Source: Elainella sp. Prado103 (GTDB taxonomy: Bacteria > Cyanobacteriota > Cyanobacteriia > Elainellales > Elainellaceae). From it: a stretch of DNA of 64,000 nucleotides. This document shows positions 1 through 9,821 of the stretch, piece after piece; the first letter of the stretch is position 1; the number at the start of each line of letters is the position of its first letter. Made by a program: the position numbers and the translations under genes. The notes under the pieces were generated by a model, which was not told the origin of the DNA, searched no databases, and saw only the letters and a program-made list of their open reading frames with translations. The stretch spans positions 62,001 through 126,000 of the forward strand of contig JALOOM010000001.1 in the NCBI GenBank assembly GCA_025454395.1, written 5' to 3'.

Positions 1-151
1 ATACTCATCTACTGCTCTACCCATCTACTGCTCATGCTGACCTCAATGCAAATTAACCCCACCCCTCGATCGAATTTGGTATTATCATGACCGCTCATTA
101 AGTCCCCTCGACTGGCTCAACCCTCAAGCTCAACCCTCAAGGAAGTCTCCC

Positions 152-745
152 ATGAATCGACTGCTGAGATTCGCAGAATGGATCGATCGCCTCACTGAAC
201 AACTCGGTAAACTGGCGGACTGGCTGGTAATTTTCACTGTGGCAGTGGGATTTTATAACGTGATTGCCCGCTATATTGGACGTTTTCTAGGACTAAAATT
301 ATCTTCTAATGCGCTGATCGAATTACAGTGGTATTTATTCTCCGTCATGTTCCTTCTGGGATTTGCCTACATTCTCAAGCATGGAGCCAATGTACGAGTT
401 GATTTTCTCTATAGTCATTGGAGTGATCGGCGTAAAGCCTTAGTTGATTTACTCGGAACTGTCTTCTTTCTAATTCCATTTTGTATTTTAGGATTAGTTG
501 TAACCTGGAATCCAGTTCTGTTGTCTTGGGGGCGGTTGCCTGATGGCAGTTGGGGGCAGTGGGAAATGTCTGCGGATGCGGATGGATTGCCCCGAGCACC
601 CATCAAAACCATGATTCTGATCTCGTTTGGCTTATTACTCTTGCAAGCGATCGCCCAAGCGATTAAATATTTTGCCATTCTCAAAGGTTACCGTGGTGTC
701 GCCCAATCCCTGGCGGCAGATACAGAGCAAGTACCATTTGAATGA
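152..745 (+). CDS. TRAP transporter small permease (DctQ-type)
   Basis: The 197 aa protein has four hydrophobic segments and reads like the small membrane subunit of a tripartite ATP-independent periplasmic (TRAP) transporter. These systems import organic acids or related solutes using an ion gradient. The large permease follows 83 bp downstream on the same strand, which supports the call. The ATG is preceded by an AAGGAAG stretch. The extracytoplasmic binding protein (DctP type) is not in the window and may lie upstream of base 1. In cyanobacteria a TRAP system for glutamate is known, but the substrate cannot be read here. Confidence 0.88.
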   Translation: MNRLLRFAEWIDRLTEQLGKLADWLVIFTVAVGFYNVIARYIGRFLGLKLSSNALIELQWYLFSVMFLLGFAYILKHGANVRVDFLYSHWSDRRKALVDLLGTVFFLIPFCILGLVVTWNPVLLSWGRLPDGSWGQWEMSADADGLPRAPIKTMILISFGLLLLQAIAQAIKYFAILKGYRGVAQSLAADTEQVPFE

Positions 746-828
746 GAGAAATAATTAATGAAATAACTGTTTGAGTATCATTCAGATAGATTTGATTAAA
801 CCTAAATTAGAGCATCACTAAAAATATT

Positions 829-2160
829 ATGGGATATGAATGGTTGGCAATTGCTATGTTTGTCGGCTTCTTCATCATTTTGATGAGTGGCTATCCCGTA
901 GCGTTTTCGTTTGCAGGTACCGCGATCGTGTTTGGCGGTATTGGGTTGGCAGTAGGTGCATTTAATTTGAACTTACTCTTGTTGTTGCCCAATGTTTGGT
1001 TTGGCACCATGTCTAACTTTACACTGCTGGCAATCCCATTCTTTGTGTTTCTGGGGGCAGTGTTCGAAAAATCAGGGCTGGCGGAAGAATTGTTAGAAAC
1101 GATCGGGATTGTATTAGGCCCGATCCGAGGTGGGGTAGCACTAGCCGTTGTGGTTGTGGGTACCCTGTTGGCCGCTACAACGGGCGTGGTGGCAGCCACT
1201 GTGATTATGATGGGCATGTTGTCTCTGCCGGTAATGTTGCGCTATGGCTATGACAAACAGTTGGCTACCGGGATCATCGTTGCTGCGGGAACCCTGGCCC
1301 AGTTGATTCCCCCGAGCCTGGTTTTAGTGGTACTCAGCGATCAAATTGGCGTATCGGTTGGAGATTTATTTCTGGGTGCCTTAATTCCGGGGTTAATGCT
1401 CTCAGGTTCCTATGCGCTCTATGTGCTCGGGCTGGCGATCTTACGACCGGAAACTGCTCCTGCTCTGCCTTTAGCCATGCGTTCAATGGGGCGATTGGTA
1501 TTGTTGCGTCGGGTGGTAAAAGCGGTCGTGCCGCCAATGGTTCTCATTTTTGCCGTTTTGGGTAGCATCTTTTTTGGGATCGCTACTCCTACCGAGGCCG
1601 GTGCAGTCGGTGCGGTCGGTGCTTGTATTTTGGCTGCTTTAAATCGGCGCTTGAACTGGAATTTGATCAAAGACTCTGCCCATGCTACTGCAACAGTTAC
1701 GGCCTTAGTGATTATGATTTTGTTTTGTTCCTCCTTCTTTAGCCTGGTATTTGATGGATTAGGGGGCAAAACTTTAATTACCAATCTGCTCTTGAGTTTG
1801 CCGGGTGGTTTTGTCACTTTCATGATTGTTAGTAACATTGCCATCTTCTTATTGGGTGTCTTTTTAGAGTTTGTTGAGATTTGTTTTATTGCCATGCCTT
1901 TGTTTGTTCCTGCGGCTCAGCAATTGGGGATCGATATGGTTTGGTTTGGTGTTGTGATGGCAATTAATTTGCAAACGGCGTTTATTTCTCCGCCAGTTGG
2001 CTTTTCATTGTTTTATCTCCAAAGTGTTGCCCCTAAAGAAGTGAAAACGATCGAAATTCATAAAAGTGCCGTTCCGTTTATGATTATCCAGGTCGTTGTG
2101 TTGTTATTGGTGGTTATGTTCCCTCAAACGGTGCGCTGGTTGGTGGATCGGGCTGCTTAG
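829..2160 (+). CDS. TRAP transporter large permease (DctM-type)
   Basis: The 443 aa protein is almost entirely hydrophobic, with about twelve predicted membrane segments, and has the usual length of DctM/SiaM large subunits. Recognisable family stretches include the [10 protein letters not shown] region near the N-terminus, the central [10 protein letters not shown] motif and a C-terminal [19 protein letters not shown] region. It forms the translocation channel and pairs with the small subunit just upstream, so the two should be co-transcribed. No binding protein is encoded next to them within the window, and the transported solute is unknown. Confidence 0.93.
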   Translation: MGYEWLAIAMFVGFFIILMSGYPVAFSFAGTAIVFGGIGLAVGAFNLNLLLLLPNVWFGTMSNFTLLAIPFFVFLGAVFEKSGLAEELLETIGIVLGPIRGGVALAVVVVGTLLAATTGVVAATVIMMGMLSLPVMLRYGYDKQLATGIIVAAGTLAQLIPPSLVLVVLSDQIGVSVGDLFLGALIPGLMLSGSYALYVLGLAILRPETAPALPLAMRSMGRLVLLRRVVKAVVPPMVLIFAVLGSIFFGIATPTEAGAVGAVGACILAALNRRLNWNLIKDSAHATATVTALVIMILFCSSFFSLVFDGLGGKTLITNLLLSLPGGFVTFMIVSNIAIFLLGVFLEFVEICFIAMPLFVPAAQQLGIDMVWFGVVMAINLQTAFISPPVGFSLFYLQSVAPKEVKTIEIHKSAVPFMIIQVVVLLLVVMFPQTVRWLVDRAA

Positions 2161-2292
2161 CCGTAGCAGCACTCCCAGTGACAGCAAAACCGCAAAACCG
2201 CAAGAGATAGCAGACGGCAAGAGGAGAGTAATATGGTTGAAAATGGGCTGGGATGTCTGGGCTGTTAAGGTTAGTAAGGGCAGAGTAGCGTA

Positions 2293-3711
2293 ATGTTATG
2301 TATTGAAGATCTGTTGCAATTGGAATTGTTTCAATCATTGCCTGAGGATCGATTGCGCTGGGTATGCGATCGAGCAGTGGAGATTCGGCTTCAACCCAGC
2401 GAGATGTTGGCGAAACAGGGAGATGTACCACGGGGATTTTTTGTGTTGGCAGAAGGGAAAATTGCAATTTTCCGTCAGAGCGGAGGGGTAGATATGCCGA
2501 TCGGCCAACATGAAGCGCCTGGATTTTTTGGTGAAATTCCAGTCTTGACTGATGAGCCGATGTTAGTGAGCTTTCGGGCGATCACCCCTTGTCGAGTGCA
2601 TGAAATTTCGAGCGATGATTTTCGAACGATACTGCATGATTGTCGTGACTTCGAACGCATTGTGTTTCGTACTGTTCAGAAGCGGCTGCGCGGGTTAGAG
2701 TCATTCATCCAGGGACGGGAAAAAATGGCGGCTCTCGGTACTTTGGCGGCTGGGTTAGCCCATGAGCTGAATAATCCTGCGGCTGCCTTGGTGCGAGCGT
2801 TGAAGGATGTGCCGCAAGCCCTGATCGAACTAGAACGGATGAGCTTAGTTTACGGGCAGCGTCAGGTAGATGCTGAACACACTCAGGAATGGCTGGCTGC
2901 TCGCGATCGAGGCTTTAATCATATCTTACATCATCCGCTAGATAACCTGACATTGGGCGATCGAGAAGAACAAATTTTGGACTGGCTGGAAGATTATGGG
3001 GTTGCATCAGCCTGGAAATTAGCGGCTCCTCTAGCCGCAGGTGGAATTGTGCCCCAAGAGCTTGACCATTTGATGGAGCGCTGGCGTAATGATCCGACTG
3101 AATTGCGAGATATGGGTTTGCGATGGTTGGGATTATCATTTGATGTAATGGGGTTGGTGTCAAGCGGATTGCGAGGAGCAGAACGTATTTCAGAATTGAT
3201 TCGCTCGATGAAGTCCTATTCCTATATGGATCGAGGTGTGCAGCAATTTGTTGATGTTCACGCTGGGATTGAAGATACGTTGAAACTTTTTTCCTACAAG
3301 CTTAAACAAGGAATTGAGGTACAGCGTCAGTATGCTTCCCATGTTCCGCAGGTGCTGGCGTTTGGCAGCGAATTGAACCAGGTGTGGACAAATTTGATTG
3401 ACAACGCGATCGATGCAATGAATGATAAAGGCACTTTAACCATTCAGAGCGATTGGGCAGAAGAATACGTTCAGGTTAAGATTATTGATACGGGAGCAGG
3501 AATTCCAGCAGATGTCATCTCCCGTATCTACGAGCCGTTCTTCACCACTAAGCCTGTTGGCAAAGGCACAGGGCTGGGGCTGGACATCACTCGTCGGATT
3601 GTAGAGAACCGCCATCAGGGGATATTGAAATGCCAATCTCGTCCCGGCCAAACTTGTTTTACAGTCTGTCTGCCGATCCAGCCTCCCCAGGTTCTTACGC
3701 CAGCGGAGTAA
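2293..3711 (+). CDS. Soluble histidine kinase with N-terminal cyclic-nucleotide-binding-like domain
   Basis: This 472 aa protein starts with a CNB/CRP-type beta-roll (about residues 8-125), continues through a helix to an H-box AAGLAHELNNP with phospho-acceptor His157, and ends in a HATPase domain with an N-box (LIDNAIDAM), a DTGAGI G1 box and a GKGTGLGL G2 box. There is no membrane segment, so it should sense in the cytoplasm. In the CNB phosphate-binding cassette, the Arg that contacts the cyclic phosphate in CRP seems to be Met90 by hand alignment, so the ligand may not be a cyclic nucleotide. No response regulator is adjacent. A glycosyltransferase gene starts 10 bp after the stop codon, suggesting co-transcription. 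Confidence 0.9.
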   Translation: MLCIEDLLQLELFQSLPEDRLRWVCDRAVEIRLQPSEMLAKQGDVPRGFFVLAEGKIAIFRQSGGVDMPIGQHEAPGFFGEIPVLTDEPMLVSFRAITPCRVHEISSDDFRTILHDCRDFERIVFRTVQKRLRGLESFIQGREKMAALGTLAAGLAHELNNPAAALVRALKDVPQALIELERMSLVYGQRQVDAEHTQEWLAARDRGFNHILHHPLDNLTLGDREEQILDWLEDYGVASAWKLAAPLAAGGIVPQELDHLMERWRNDPTELRDMGLRWLGLSFDVMGLVSSGLRGAERISELIRSMKSYSYMDRGVQQFVDVHAGIEDTLKLFSYKLKQGIEVQRQYASHVPQVLAFGSELNQVWTNLIDNAIDAMNDKGTLTIQSDWAEEYVQVKIIDTGAGIPADVISRIYEPFFTTKPVGKGTGLGLDITRRIVENRHQGILKCQSRPGQTCFTVCLPIQPPQVLTPAE

Positions 3712-3721
3712 TCAGGGCATT

Positions 3722-4663
3722 ATGGTTAAAGTGTCTGTTTTACTACCCGTTTATAATGCAGAACGCTACCTACCTGAGGCGATCGAAAGTATTCTGCATC
3801 AAACCTTCACCGATTTTGAGCTGTTAATTCTGGATGATGGTTCCACCGATCGATCGCCCCGCATTTTGCACCGTTATGCGGCTAAAGAAACTCGTATGCG
3901 GGTACGAACCCGAGAAAACCGTGGCTTGATTGCTACACTCAATGAAATGTTGGAGTGGTCGCAAGGTGAATTTTTGGCTCGGATGGATGCGGATGACATT
4001 GCTACGCCCGATCGGCTTCAGAAGCAGGTGGAGTTTTTGCAACGGCAACCTGCGGTAGTCTGTGTTGGGGGAGCATTTGATTTGATCGATCCCCAAGGTC
4101 GAACGGTGCAGTCGATCCCAATGCCTCAAACCGATGAAGAAATTCAGCGGATGCTGTTGATCGGACGCACCATCATCAATCATCCTTGTGCCTTGATCCG
4201 GCGATCAGCACTGCGGCAAATTGGTGGCTACGATCCAGCAATGCGCACGGTTGAAGATCTGGATATGCTCCTGAGGTTAGGAGAGATCGGTAAGCTGGCC
4301 AATTTGCCGGATGTGATACTGAAGTATCGCTTTCATCCTCAGTCGGTCAGCGCTCAAAATATTGAGTTTCAAACCCAGATGGCTCAAACTGCTTGCCAAA
4401 CTGCTTGGCAGCGTCGCGGGATGGCTGGTACCTATGATGCCCCTGCCCCTTGGTATCGTCCGACTCCTGATCCGATGAGCCAATTGGCTTTTTTCCATCG
4501 CTATGGTTGGTGGGCATTTATGCAGGGCGATCGACTCACTGCAGCTCGCTGTGGACTTCAAGCGATTAGAGCGAGTTGGAGAACCCGCATCGATTTCGGT
4601 TTCGGTTCGATCGAGAGTTGGAAACTCTTGATTTGCGCTTTGGTTAAACCAATCCCGCGTTGA
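3722..4663 (+). CDS. Glycosyltransferase family 2
   Basis: The 313 aa protein has the GT-A fold signature of family 2: an N-terminal VSVLLPVYNAERYL strand, LDDGSTDRS, and a metal-binding DADD motif near residue 89. It would transfer a nucleotide-activated sugar to a cell-surface acceptor such as exopolysaccharide, lipopolysaccharide or glycolipid. No transmembrane helix is evident, so it is cytoplasmic or peripheral at the inner membrane. It begins 10 bp after the upstream histidine kinase gene, probably in the same transcript. The sugar and acceptor cannot be deduced. Confidence 0.88.
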   Translation: MVKVSVLLPVYNAERYLPEAIESILHQTFTDFELLILDDGSTDRSPRILHRYAAKETRMRVRTRENRGLIATLNEMLEWSQGEFLARMDADDIATPDRLQKQVEFLQRQPAVVCVGGAFDLIDPQGRTVQSIPMPQTDEEIQRMLLIGRTIINHPCALIRRSALRQIGGYDPAMRTVEDLDMLLRLGEIGKLANLPDVILKYRFHPQSVSAQNIEFQTQMAQTACQTAWQRRGMAGTYDAPAPWYRPTPDPMSQLAFFHRYGWWAFMQGDRLTAARCGLQAIRASWRTRIDFGFGSIESWKLLICALVKPIPR

Positions 4664-4664
4664 A

Positions 4665-4729
4665 AATATCAGTCAGCAATATCAGTCAGCAATATCAGTG
4701 GGAAATACCAGTGGGAAATACCAGTGAGC
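4665..4729. repeat. 13-bp tandem repeat, 5 copies
   Basis: Five head-to-tail copies of a unit like AATATCAGTCAGC begin two bases after the glycosyltransferase stop codon, with gradual drift from the first to the last copy. The array fills part of the 225 bp gap between convergent genes. Confidence 0.85.
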
Positions 4730-4888
4730 AATATCGTATTGACGAGGTGGATCGATATTTCTGAATTCCTGCTCCCACAGAGGGGGCTCCCACAGAGGAT
4801 CAAGGGATTTCAGACCTGATCTTTTGCGTCGGAAGCCCCTTGCCTGTTTTAGCAGAAGCATGGGCATGGACAATCCCTGCACCAACTG

Positions 4889-5251
4889 CTAAACCACAAC
4901 CAAGCCTGTTTGACGCAGGATAAAGAACAAGATGGAGTTAATAATTGCTAAAGCGATCGCACCCAGAATCGCGCTACCAAACCCCCACCGCAACCGAAAT
5001 CCTTCTACCAACCAGGCCGTCAAACCAAAGACAATAATACTGCCAATTAAGGGGACGAGCCCTAAGCTAAATAACGCGGTACCGGTTCTAAACCAATTGG
5101 GGAATAAACCCCATAACCCACTAAATGCACCAATAATACCGCCTGCGATCAAAGCAATAATGGGATTGTCAATCTCGACTCCTGTTGGCAATTTCGAGAT
5201 GATCAACAAACTAATTGCAGTGACAATAATGCTAAGGATGAAAGCTGTCAT
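4889..5251 (-). CDS. Small holin-like membrane protein (Phage_holin_4_2 type)
   Basis: The 120 aa protein consists of four hydrophobic segments with short loops (N-terminal AFILSIIVTAISLLII, then a PTGVEIDNP loop). This is the layout of the widespread phage-holin-family 4_2 membrane proteins (PF04020), which are common as chromosomal genes in cyanobacteria and are mostly uncharacterised. Despite the family name there is no phage context here. It stands alone, convergent with the upstream glycosyltransferase gene and divergent from the RTX gene. Function unknown. Confidence 0.75.
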   Translation of the reverse strand: MTAFILSIIVTAISLLIISKLPTGVEIDNPIIALIAGGIIGAFSGLWGLFPNWFRTGTALFSLGLVPLIGSIIVFGLTAWLVEGFRLRWGFGSAILGAIALAIINSILFFILRQTGLVVV

Positions 5252-5709
5252 GGCTATTTCCCCGAAAAAGGATTGATGGTTAAAATAACTGTGGCTATTG
5301 TCTAATAACCCAGTGCAGTCAACCCAAAGCTTTATAAATAATTCATTGTCTTGCCTTACAGACCCAAATTTGAGCTGTCCAGGTGTTGCCGATCCAATTT
5401 CAATCGATTCAATTCGATCGATCCTATCTATCCTTATGGATCCTCATGGATCCAACTTTATCACCAGCGATCGACCAGCATTGATGGACTGCTCTGCTCC
5501 GGGCTAGCACCTATCCTTAGCAGTAGGGAGGGTAACGGTGACAGCGCCATTTCAGCGGCTTTAGCCTACCCCCATTTCTGTTCTGCCCTAGCCGCAATTA
5601 CAATCCTCAGAACAACCTTCGCGTTCTAAGATATTGAAGTGGACTGACTTCGAGAGTTGATTAAAACTTTTGACAGTTTGCTAAAATTTCTATCTTTGGA
5701 GAGGGTTGT
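5252..5709. other. Intergenic region without a recognised gene
   Basis: These 458 bp separate two divergent genes and hold no convincing coding sequence. There is a run of GATC-rich imperfect repeats around 5400-5455. The last 20 bases carry a good ribosome-binding stretch (GGAGAGG) for the RTX gene. A TTGACA hexamer at 5670-5675 has no well-spaced partner, so I do not call a promoter. Confidence 0.6.
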
Positions 5710-6504
5710 ATGGCAGGAAACTTAACCGCAAGACTGCTCATTGGACAGACTCGAGGTTTCCTAGATGATTTGGTTGACGTGGTCGATGATGTAGGCGATT
5801 TCATTGATGATGCTGGTGATGCCGCAGACGATATTAATGACACGATCGATGAGATAGATGATGACATTAACGATATCGCTGATGATTTTGATGACGATGA
5901 CGACGACAACGATAACGATAATGACAACGGCGGCGATAGAGACAAGGATCAAAAGCAGGGAAATAGCAAAAACAATAATTTGAAGGGTACAGGTGGAGAT
6001 GACTCCATTAGTGGTAAGTTCGGCAACGATCGTATAGAGGGCCGTAAGGGCGATGATGAACTGTTTGGCAATCAGGGCAACGATCGGCTCTTCGGTAATG
6101 TTGGTAACGACGACCTACTAGGGGGTGCCGATAATGACTTCATTGTGGGCGACAAAGGCAATGATGAGCTTTTGGGCGAAAATGGTAATGACCAACTTGA
6201 TGGAGGAGCGGGCACTGATTTCTTGCGGGGTGGTAATGGTGATGATGTCATGATCGGCGGAGCGGGCGATGATGTCTTTGCAGGCAGTACAGGTATTGAT
6301 GTTTGCAATGGTGGATCAGGCAAAGATGTCTTTACCCTAACCAAGGGTTCAGGCTATTTGATCGTGCAGGACTACCAGGATGGGGTAGATAAAGTTTCCT
6401 TACCGGATGGGGTGCGGTTCAACCAGCTCGATATCGTGCGTCAAGGCACCGACATTCGGGTTTCCTTCCGCGGCGATCTGCTAGCGATTGGGCAAAATCT
6501 CTAG
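5710..6504 (+). CDS. RTX-type calcium-binding repeat protein with Asp-rich N-terminal segment
   Basis: The 264 aa protein has three parts. Residues about 15-60 are an Asp/Ile/Val-rich segment in which acidic residues recur every three to four positions, followed by a nearly pure Asp/Asn run around residues 59-75. Residues about 90-215 hold about a dozen glycine/aspartate nonapeptide repeats of the hemolysin type (for example GNDRLFGN, GGAGDDVF), which bind Ca2+ in a beta-roll. A short C-terminal cap follows. No Sec signal peptide is visible. RTX proteins usually leave by type I secretion, but no ABC/HlyD genes are nearby. It has no enzyme domain, so a surface or matrix structural role is an inference. 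It is preceded by a GGAGAGG ribosome-binding site. Confidence 0.88.
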   Translation: MAGNLTARLLIGQTRGFLDDLVDVVDDVGDFIDDAGDAADDINDTIDEIDDDINDIADDFDDDDDDNDNDNDNGGDRDKDQKQGNSKNNNLKGTGGDDSISGKFGNDRIEGRKGDDELFGNQGNDRLFGNVGNDDLLGGADNDFIVGDKGNDELLGENGNDQLDGGAGTDFLRGGNGDDVMIGGAGDDVFAGSTGIDVCNGGSGKDVFTLTKGSGYLIVQDYQDGVDKVSLPDGVRFNQLDIVRQGTDIRVSFRGDLLAIGQNL

Positions 6505-6682
6505 TGATTTCTGATAATCTCTGATCAGAGATATCACCTTTGCTACTATTTTTTCGCTGCTATTTTGTTGCGGTTTGGGTGAGTCAACCGGGGTTGTTAA
6601 TCTGCTCTTTAAGTTGAACGACTAGGTTTGAGTATGCAGGATCACCAAAATTCTGCCTAGATCAGACAACCTAGATGAAAAC

Positions 6683-7645
6683 ATGAGCAACGATTTGGCT
6701 TCCCTGAGCCGTGCTGCTAAAACTGGCCGGTGGCGACCGAACCGATCCTTGAGCAAATGGTCGGAATCAGCAGTCAAAGTGTTATTTGGCGGCTTTGCGC
6801 TGATTTCGATCGCCACCACGATCGGGATTATTCTCTCGTTAGTGTTTGAGACAATCGAGTTTTTTAAGCAGATTCCGATTGGGCGCTTTTTATTCGATCG
6901 AGAATGGACTCCGTTATTTAACGACCCTCAGTACGGAATTTTTGTCTTAATCAGTGCCACGGTGTTGACAGCCACGATCGCGCTGTCGGTGTCCATTCCA
7001 CTGGGATTGATGGCGGCAATTTTTCTGAGTGAGTATGCTTCACCAGGGTTACGACGCTGGCTGAAACCCCTGTTAGAGTTGTTGGCTGGGGTGCCGACGG
7101 TCGTATATGGCTATTTTGCTCTCTTATTTATTACACCCCTGTTGCAAAATCTGATTCCGGGCTTGGAGACTTTCAATGCCCTGAGTGCCGGTCTGATTAT
7201 GGGTATTGCCATTCTGCCAACGATCGCCTCCTTAAGTGAAGATGCCATCTATGCAGTGCCTCAGAGTTTACGGCAGGGAGCCTATGCTTTGGGGGCAATG
7301 CGACGTGAGACAATCCAGAACGTTTTGCTGCCCGCAGCCCTATCCGGGATTGCAGCATCCTGCATTTTAGGTGTGGCACGGGCGGTTGGAGAAACGATGA
7401 TCGTGACGATCGCGGCCGGACAAAATCCGCGTCCCTTGGCGGCTGACTTCAGCTTTCTCGATCCACGTTTGGCAGTACAAACGATGACAGCGTTTATCGT
7501 TCAGGTGAGTTTGGGCGACACGCCCGTCGATTCGATTGAATACAAAACAATTTTTGCGGTGGGCATGACGCTGTTTACGATGACCTTGCTGCTGAATTTA
7601 GTGAGTTTTTGGTTTGTGAATCGCTTCCGGGAGAAATACGAATGA
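6683..7645 (+). CDS. pstC: Phosphate ABC transporter permease PstC
   Basis: The 320 aa protein has six membrane segments and the inner-membrane-permease EAA-type loop (around EDAIYAVPQSLRQGAYALGA). The ending with a long final hydrophobic helix is typical of PstC. It forms the inner-membrane channel of the high-affinity phosphate importer with PstA. Its stop codon overlaps the pstA start as ATGA, indicating translational coupling. pstS, encoding the periplasmic phosphate-binding protein, is not found upstream. The 178 bp leader shows no Pho box that I would defend. Confidence 0.95.
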   Translation: MSNDLASLSRAAKTGRWRPNRSLSKWSESAVKVLFGGFALISIATTIGIILSLVFETIEFFKQIPIGRFLFDREWTPLFNDPQYGIFVLISATVLTATIALSVSIPLGLMAAIFLSEYASPGLRRWLKPLLELLAGVPTVVYGYFALLFITPLLQNLIPGLETFNALSAGLIMGIAILPTIASLSEDAIYAVPQSLRQGAYALGAMRRETIQNVLLPAALSGIAASCILGVARAVGETMIVTIAAGQNPRPLAADFSFLDPRLAVQTMTAFIVQVSLGDTPVDSIEYKTIFAVGMTLFTMTLLLNLVSFWFVNRFREKYE

Positions 7646-8580
7646 CGCAGCTTGACTTTGAGGCTCCCATCACGCCGATCCCATCCTCCCAGTTTCAGCC
7701 TAGTTTGACCCGGCGCTATCGTTTGGATCGGCTCTTTGCCTTTGCCGCCTTGACTGCTACCTTGCTGGGGCTCTTGGTGCTGGCCGTCCTGCTGTTTGAT
7801 GTGTTGCGGGATGGGTTACCTCGCCTCAGTTGGGATTTCATTACCTCATTTCCATCTCGCCGTCCGGCCCAAGCGGGCATTCTCTCGGCTCTCGTGGGTA
7901 CAATCTGGCTACTGGTGTTAACAGCGTTGATCGCCATTCCGATCGGGGTTGGCTCTGGGATCTTCTTGGAGGAATTTGCGGCAGAAACCTGGTTAGCCAA
8001 AGTGATCGAAGTGAATATTGGCAATTTGGCCACCGTGCCTTCAATTATTTATGGATTACTGGCCTTGCGAGTGTTTGTGCGTTTAATGGAGCCTATTACT
8101 GGTGGGCGAAGTGTCTTGGCCGGAGGCATGACCTTATCGTTACTCGTGTTGCCGATTATTATCGTTTCAACGCGGGAAGCGTTGCGAGCTGTACCGCAAA
8201 GTATTCGTCAAGCTGGCTATGCTTTAGGAACCACTCGTTGGCAAGTGGTGCGAGATCATGTCTTGCCGATCGCTTTTCCAGGCATTCTGACAGGTACAAT
8301 TCTGGCACTGTCTCGGGCGATCGGGGAAACCGCTTCTCTTGTCACGATCGGGGCGCTGACTTTTATTGCCTTTTTGCCTCCCCTCAATCCGATTACCGAA
8401 GGTTTGCGATCACCGTTCACAGCCCTGCCCATTCAAACCTATAACTGGATTTCTCGGCCTCAACCAGCCTTCCATCAAAATGCAGCCGCAGCGATCATTG
8501 TGCTCCTCGCTGTCTTGCTTTGTATGAATGGGACTGCTATCTATTTGCGCAATCGCACTCAAAAGCTGCGTAATGACTAG
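7642..8580 (+). CDS. pstA: Phosphate ABC transporter permease PstA
   Basis: The 312 aa protein is the second membrane subunit of the phosphate importer, with six hydrophobic segments and the EAA loop REALRAVPQSIRQAGYALG. The chosen ATG overlaps the pstC stop in an ATGA arrangement. A start 33 bases further upstream is open but would lie inside pstC. The first about 45 residues are a polar cytoplasmic extension before the first membrane segment. It should assemble with PstC and PstB. Confidence 0.95.
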   Translation: MTQLDFEAPITPIPSSQFQPSLTRRYRLDRLFAFAALTATLLGLLVLAVLLFDVLRDGLPRLSWDFITSFPSRRPAQAGILSALVGTIWLLVLTALIAIPIGVGSGIFLEEFAAETWLAKVIEVNIGNLATVPSIIYGLLALRVFVRLMEPITGGRSVLAGGMTLSLLVLPIIIVSTREALRAVPQSIRQAGYALGTTRWQVVRDHVLPIAFPGILTGTILALSRAIGETASLVTIGALTFIAFLPPLNPITEGLRSPFTALPIQTYNWISRPQPAFHQNAAAAIIVLLAVLLCMNGTAIYLRNRTQKLRND

Positions 8581-8791
8581 CTAATCACTCATTCGGCTAA
8601 TTTGGCTAAGGCAGCTTGTATGAATCAGTTGATCCCTTTGGAGAGTCTGATGGCTGTAACCAGGGGCTTAAGCTCCTGGACTGCTCAAGTTATTTCTACA
8701 AGACTCCTCACTGAAATAAGATTTTGTTCGTTATTTTCTTACTCGTTCTTCAATCTCTCTCATTCTTCAACCTCTCTCGCCCTATCTGTCT

Positions 8792-9586
8792 ATGCACTCT
8801 ACTGTCGCAACTGAAACAATCCTCAACGTTGAACAAGTCTCTGTCTATTACGGTTCAAACTTGGCGCTCCGAGATGTCTATTTAGAAATTCCAGAATACC
8901 AGGTGACAGCATTCATTGGCCCTTCGGGCTGTGGTAAAAGCACTTTGCTGCGCTGCCTCAATCGCATGAATGATCTAATTTCTGGAGCCAGGGTAACTGG
9001 CAACATCACTTACCGTGGAGTCAATCTTTATGGATTAGGGATAGATGCAGTGGATGTGCGGCGACAGATTGGCATGGTCTTTCAGAAGCCCAACCCTTTC
9101 CCTAAATCTATCTACGAGAACATTGCCTATGGCGTTCGAGTGAATGGTTATCAAGGCGATGTCGAAGAAGTGGTAGAACAATCTTTGAAGTCGGCTGCGT
9201 TGTGGGATGAGGTAAAAGATAAACTTCGAGAAAATGCCCTGTCGCTTTCGGGTGGACAACAACAGCGGTTATGCATTGCCAGAGCTTTGGCGATCGAACC
9301 AGACGTGATCTTGATGGATGAACCCTGCTCAGCGTTGGATCCGATCTCTACCAGTCGAATCGAAGAATTAATTCATGAGCTGCGACAAAATTACACAATT
9401 GTCATCGTGACTCATAATATGCAGCAAGCCTCACGAATATCTCAACAAACTGCTTTCTTCAATACTACACTTGATGAATCAGGAACTCGATCGGGATACT
9501 TGGCTGAGCATGGTACAACTGAACAGATCTTCACCAATCCTCATCAGGATGAAACCCGAGACTATGTTAGTGGTCGGTTCGGGTAG
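8792..9586 (+). CDS. pstB: Phosphate ABC transporter ATP-binding protein PstB
   Basis: The 264 aa ATPase has Walker [10 protein letters not shown] (near residue 45), the ABC signature LSGGQQQR, Walker B VILMDEP and the switch His in IVIVTHNM. The stretch [18 protein letters not shown] is characteristic of PstB. It lies 211 bp after pstA, a larger gap than pstC/pstA, so it may have its own promoter or be part of a longer pst operon. Neither phoU nor pstS is adjacent. Confidence 0.96.
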   Translation: MHSTVATETILNVEQVSVYYGSNLALRDVYLEIPEYQVTAFIGPSGCGKSTLLRCLNRMNDLISGARVTGNITYRGVNLYGLGIDAVDVRRQIGMVFQKPNPFPKSIYENIAYGVRVNGYQGDVEEVVEQSLKSAALWDEVKDKLRENALSLSGGQQQRLCIARALAIEPDVILMDEPCSALDPISTSRIEELIHELRQNYTIVIVTHNMQQASRISQQTAFFNTTLDESGTRSGYLAEHGTTEQIFTNPHQDETRDYVSGRFG

Positions 9587-9674
9587 ATTTGGGTAGATTT
9601 GGGTAGGATTGAGGGAGTCGATCGAAACCCCATCGAATCGAATCGCGACAGAACCGATCGCAACTGGAGTTAGC

Positions 9675-9716
9675 GTGAAATCATTGATGTGAAATCATTG
9701 ATGTGAAATCATTGAT
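9675..9716. repeat. 14-bp tandem repeat, 3 copies
   Basis: Three identical copies of GTGAAATCATTGAT lie between pstB and the SDR gene. They contain no open frame of note. Confidence 0.85.
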
Positions 9717-9821
9717 AATGATGACCGAGATCCAGTTCGAGGGGGTAGCAAAGCTCTTCACCGCAGAAACCTGATTGCAACCGCTGAATACCACCGTTGG
9801 GATCGGAGGGCGTTTCATTCC

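Noticed and set aside
4682-4885. 67-codon open frame on the minus strand
   Set aside because: Its C-terminal third is made of the 13-bp array and the rest has no family resemblance or ribosome-binding site.
5661-5952. Two minus-strand open frames opposite the RTX gene
   Set aside because: They are low-complexity mirrors of the Asp-rich coding sequence (poly-Ser and poly-Ile/Val).
6595-6625. Pho box before pstC
   Set aside because: Only one octamer (GTTAATCT) fits; the neighbouring octamers at 3-bp spacing match poorly.
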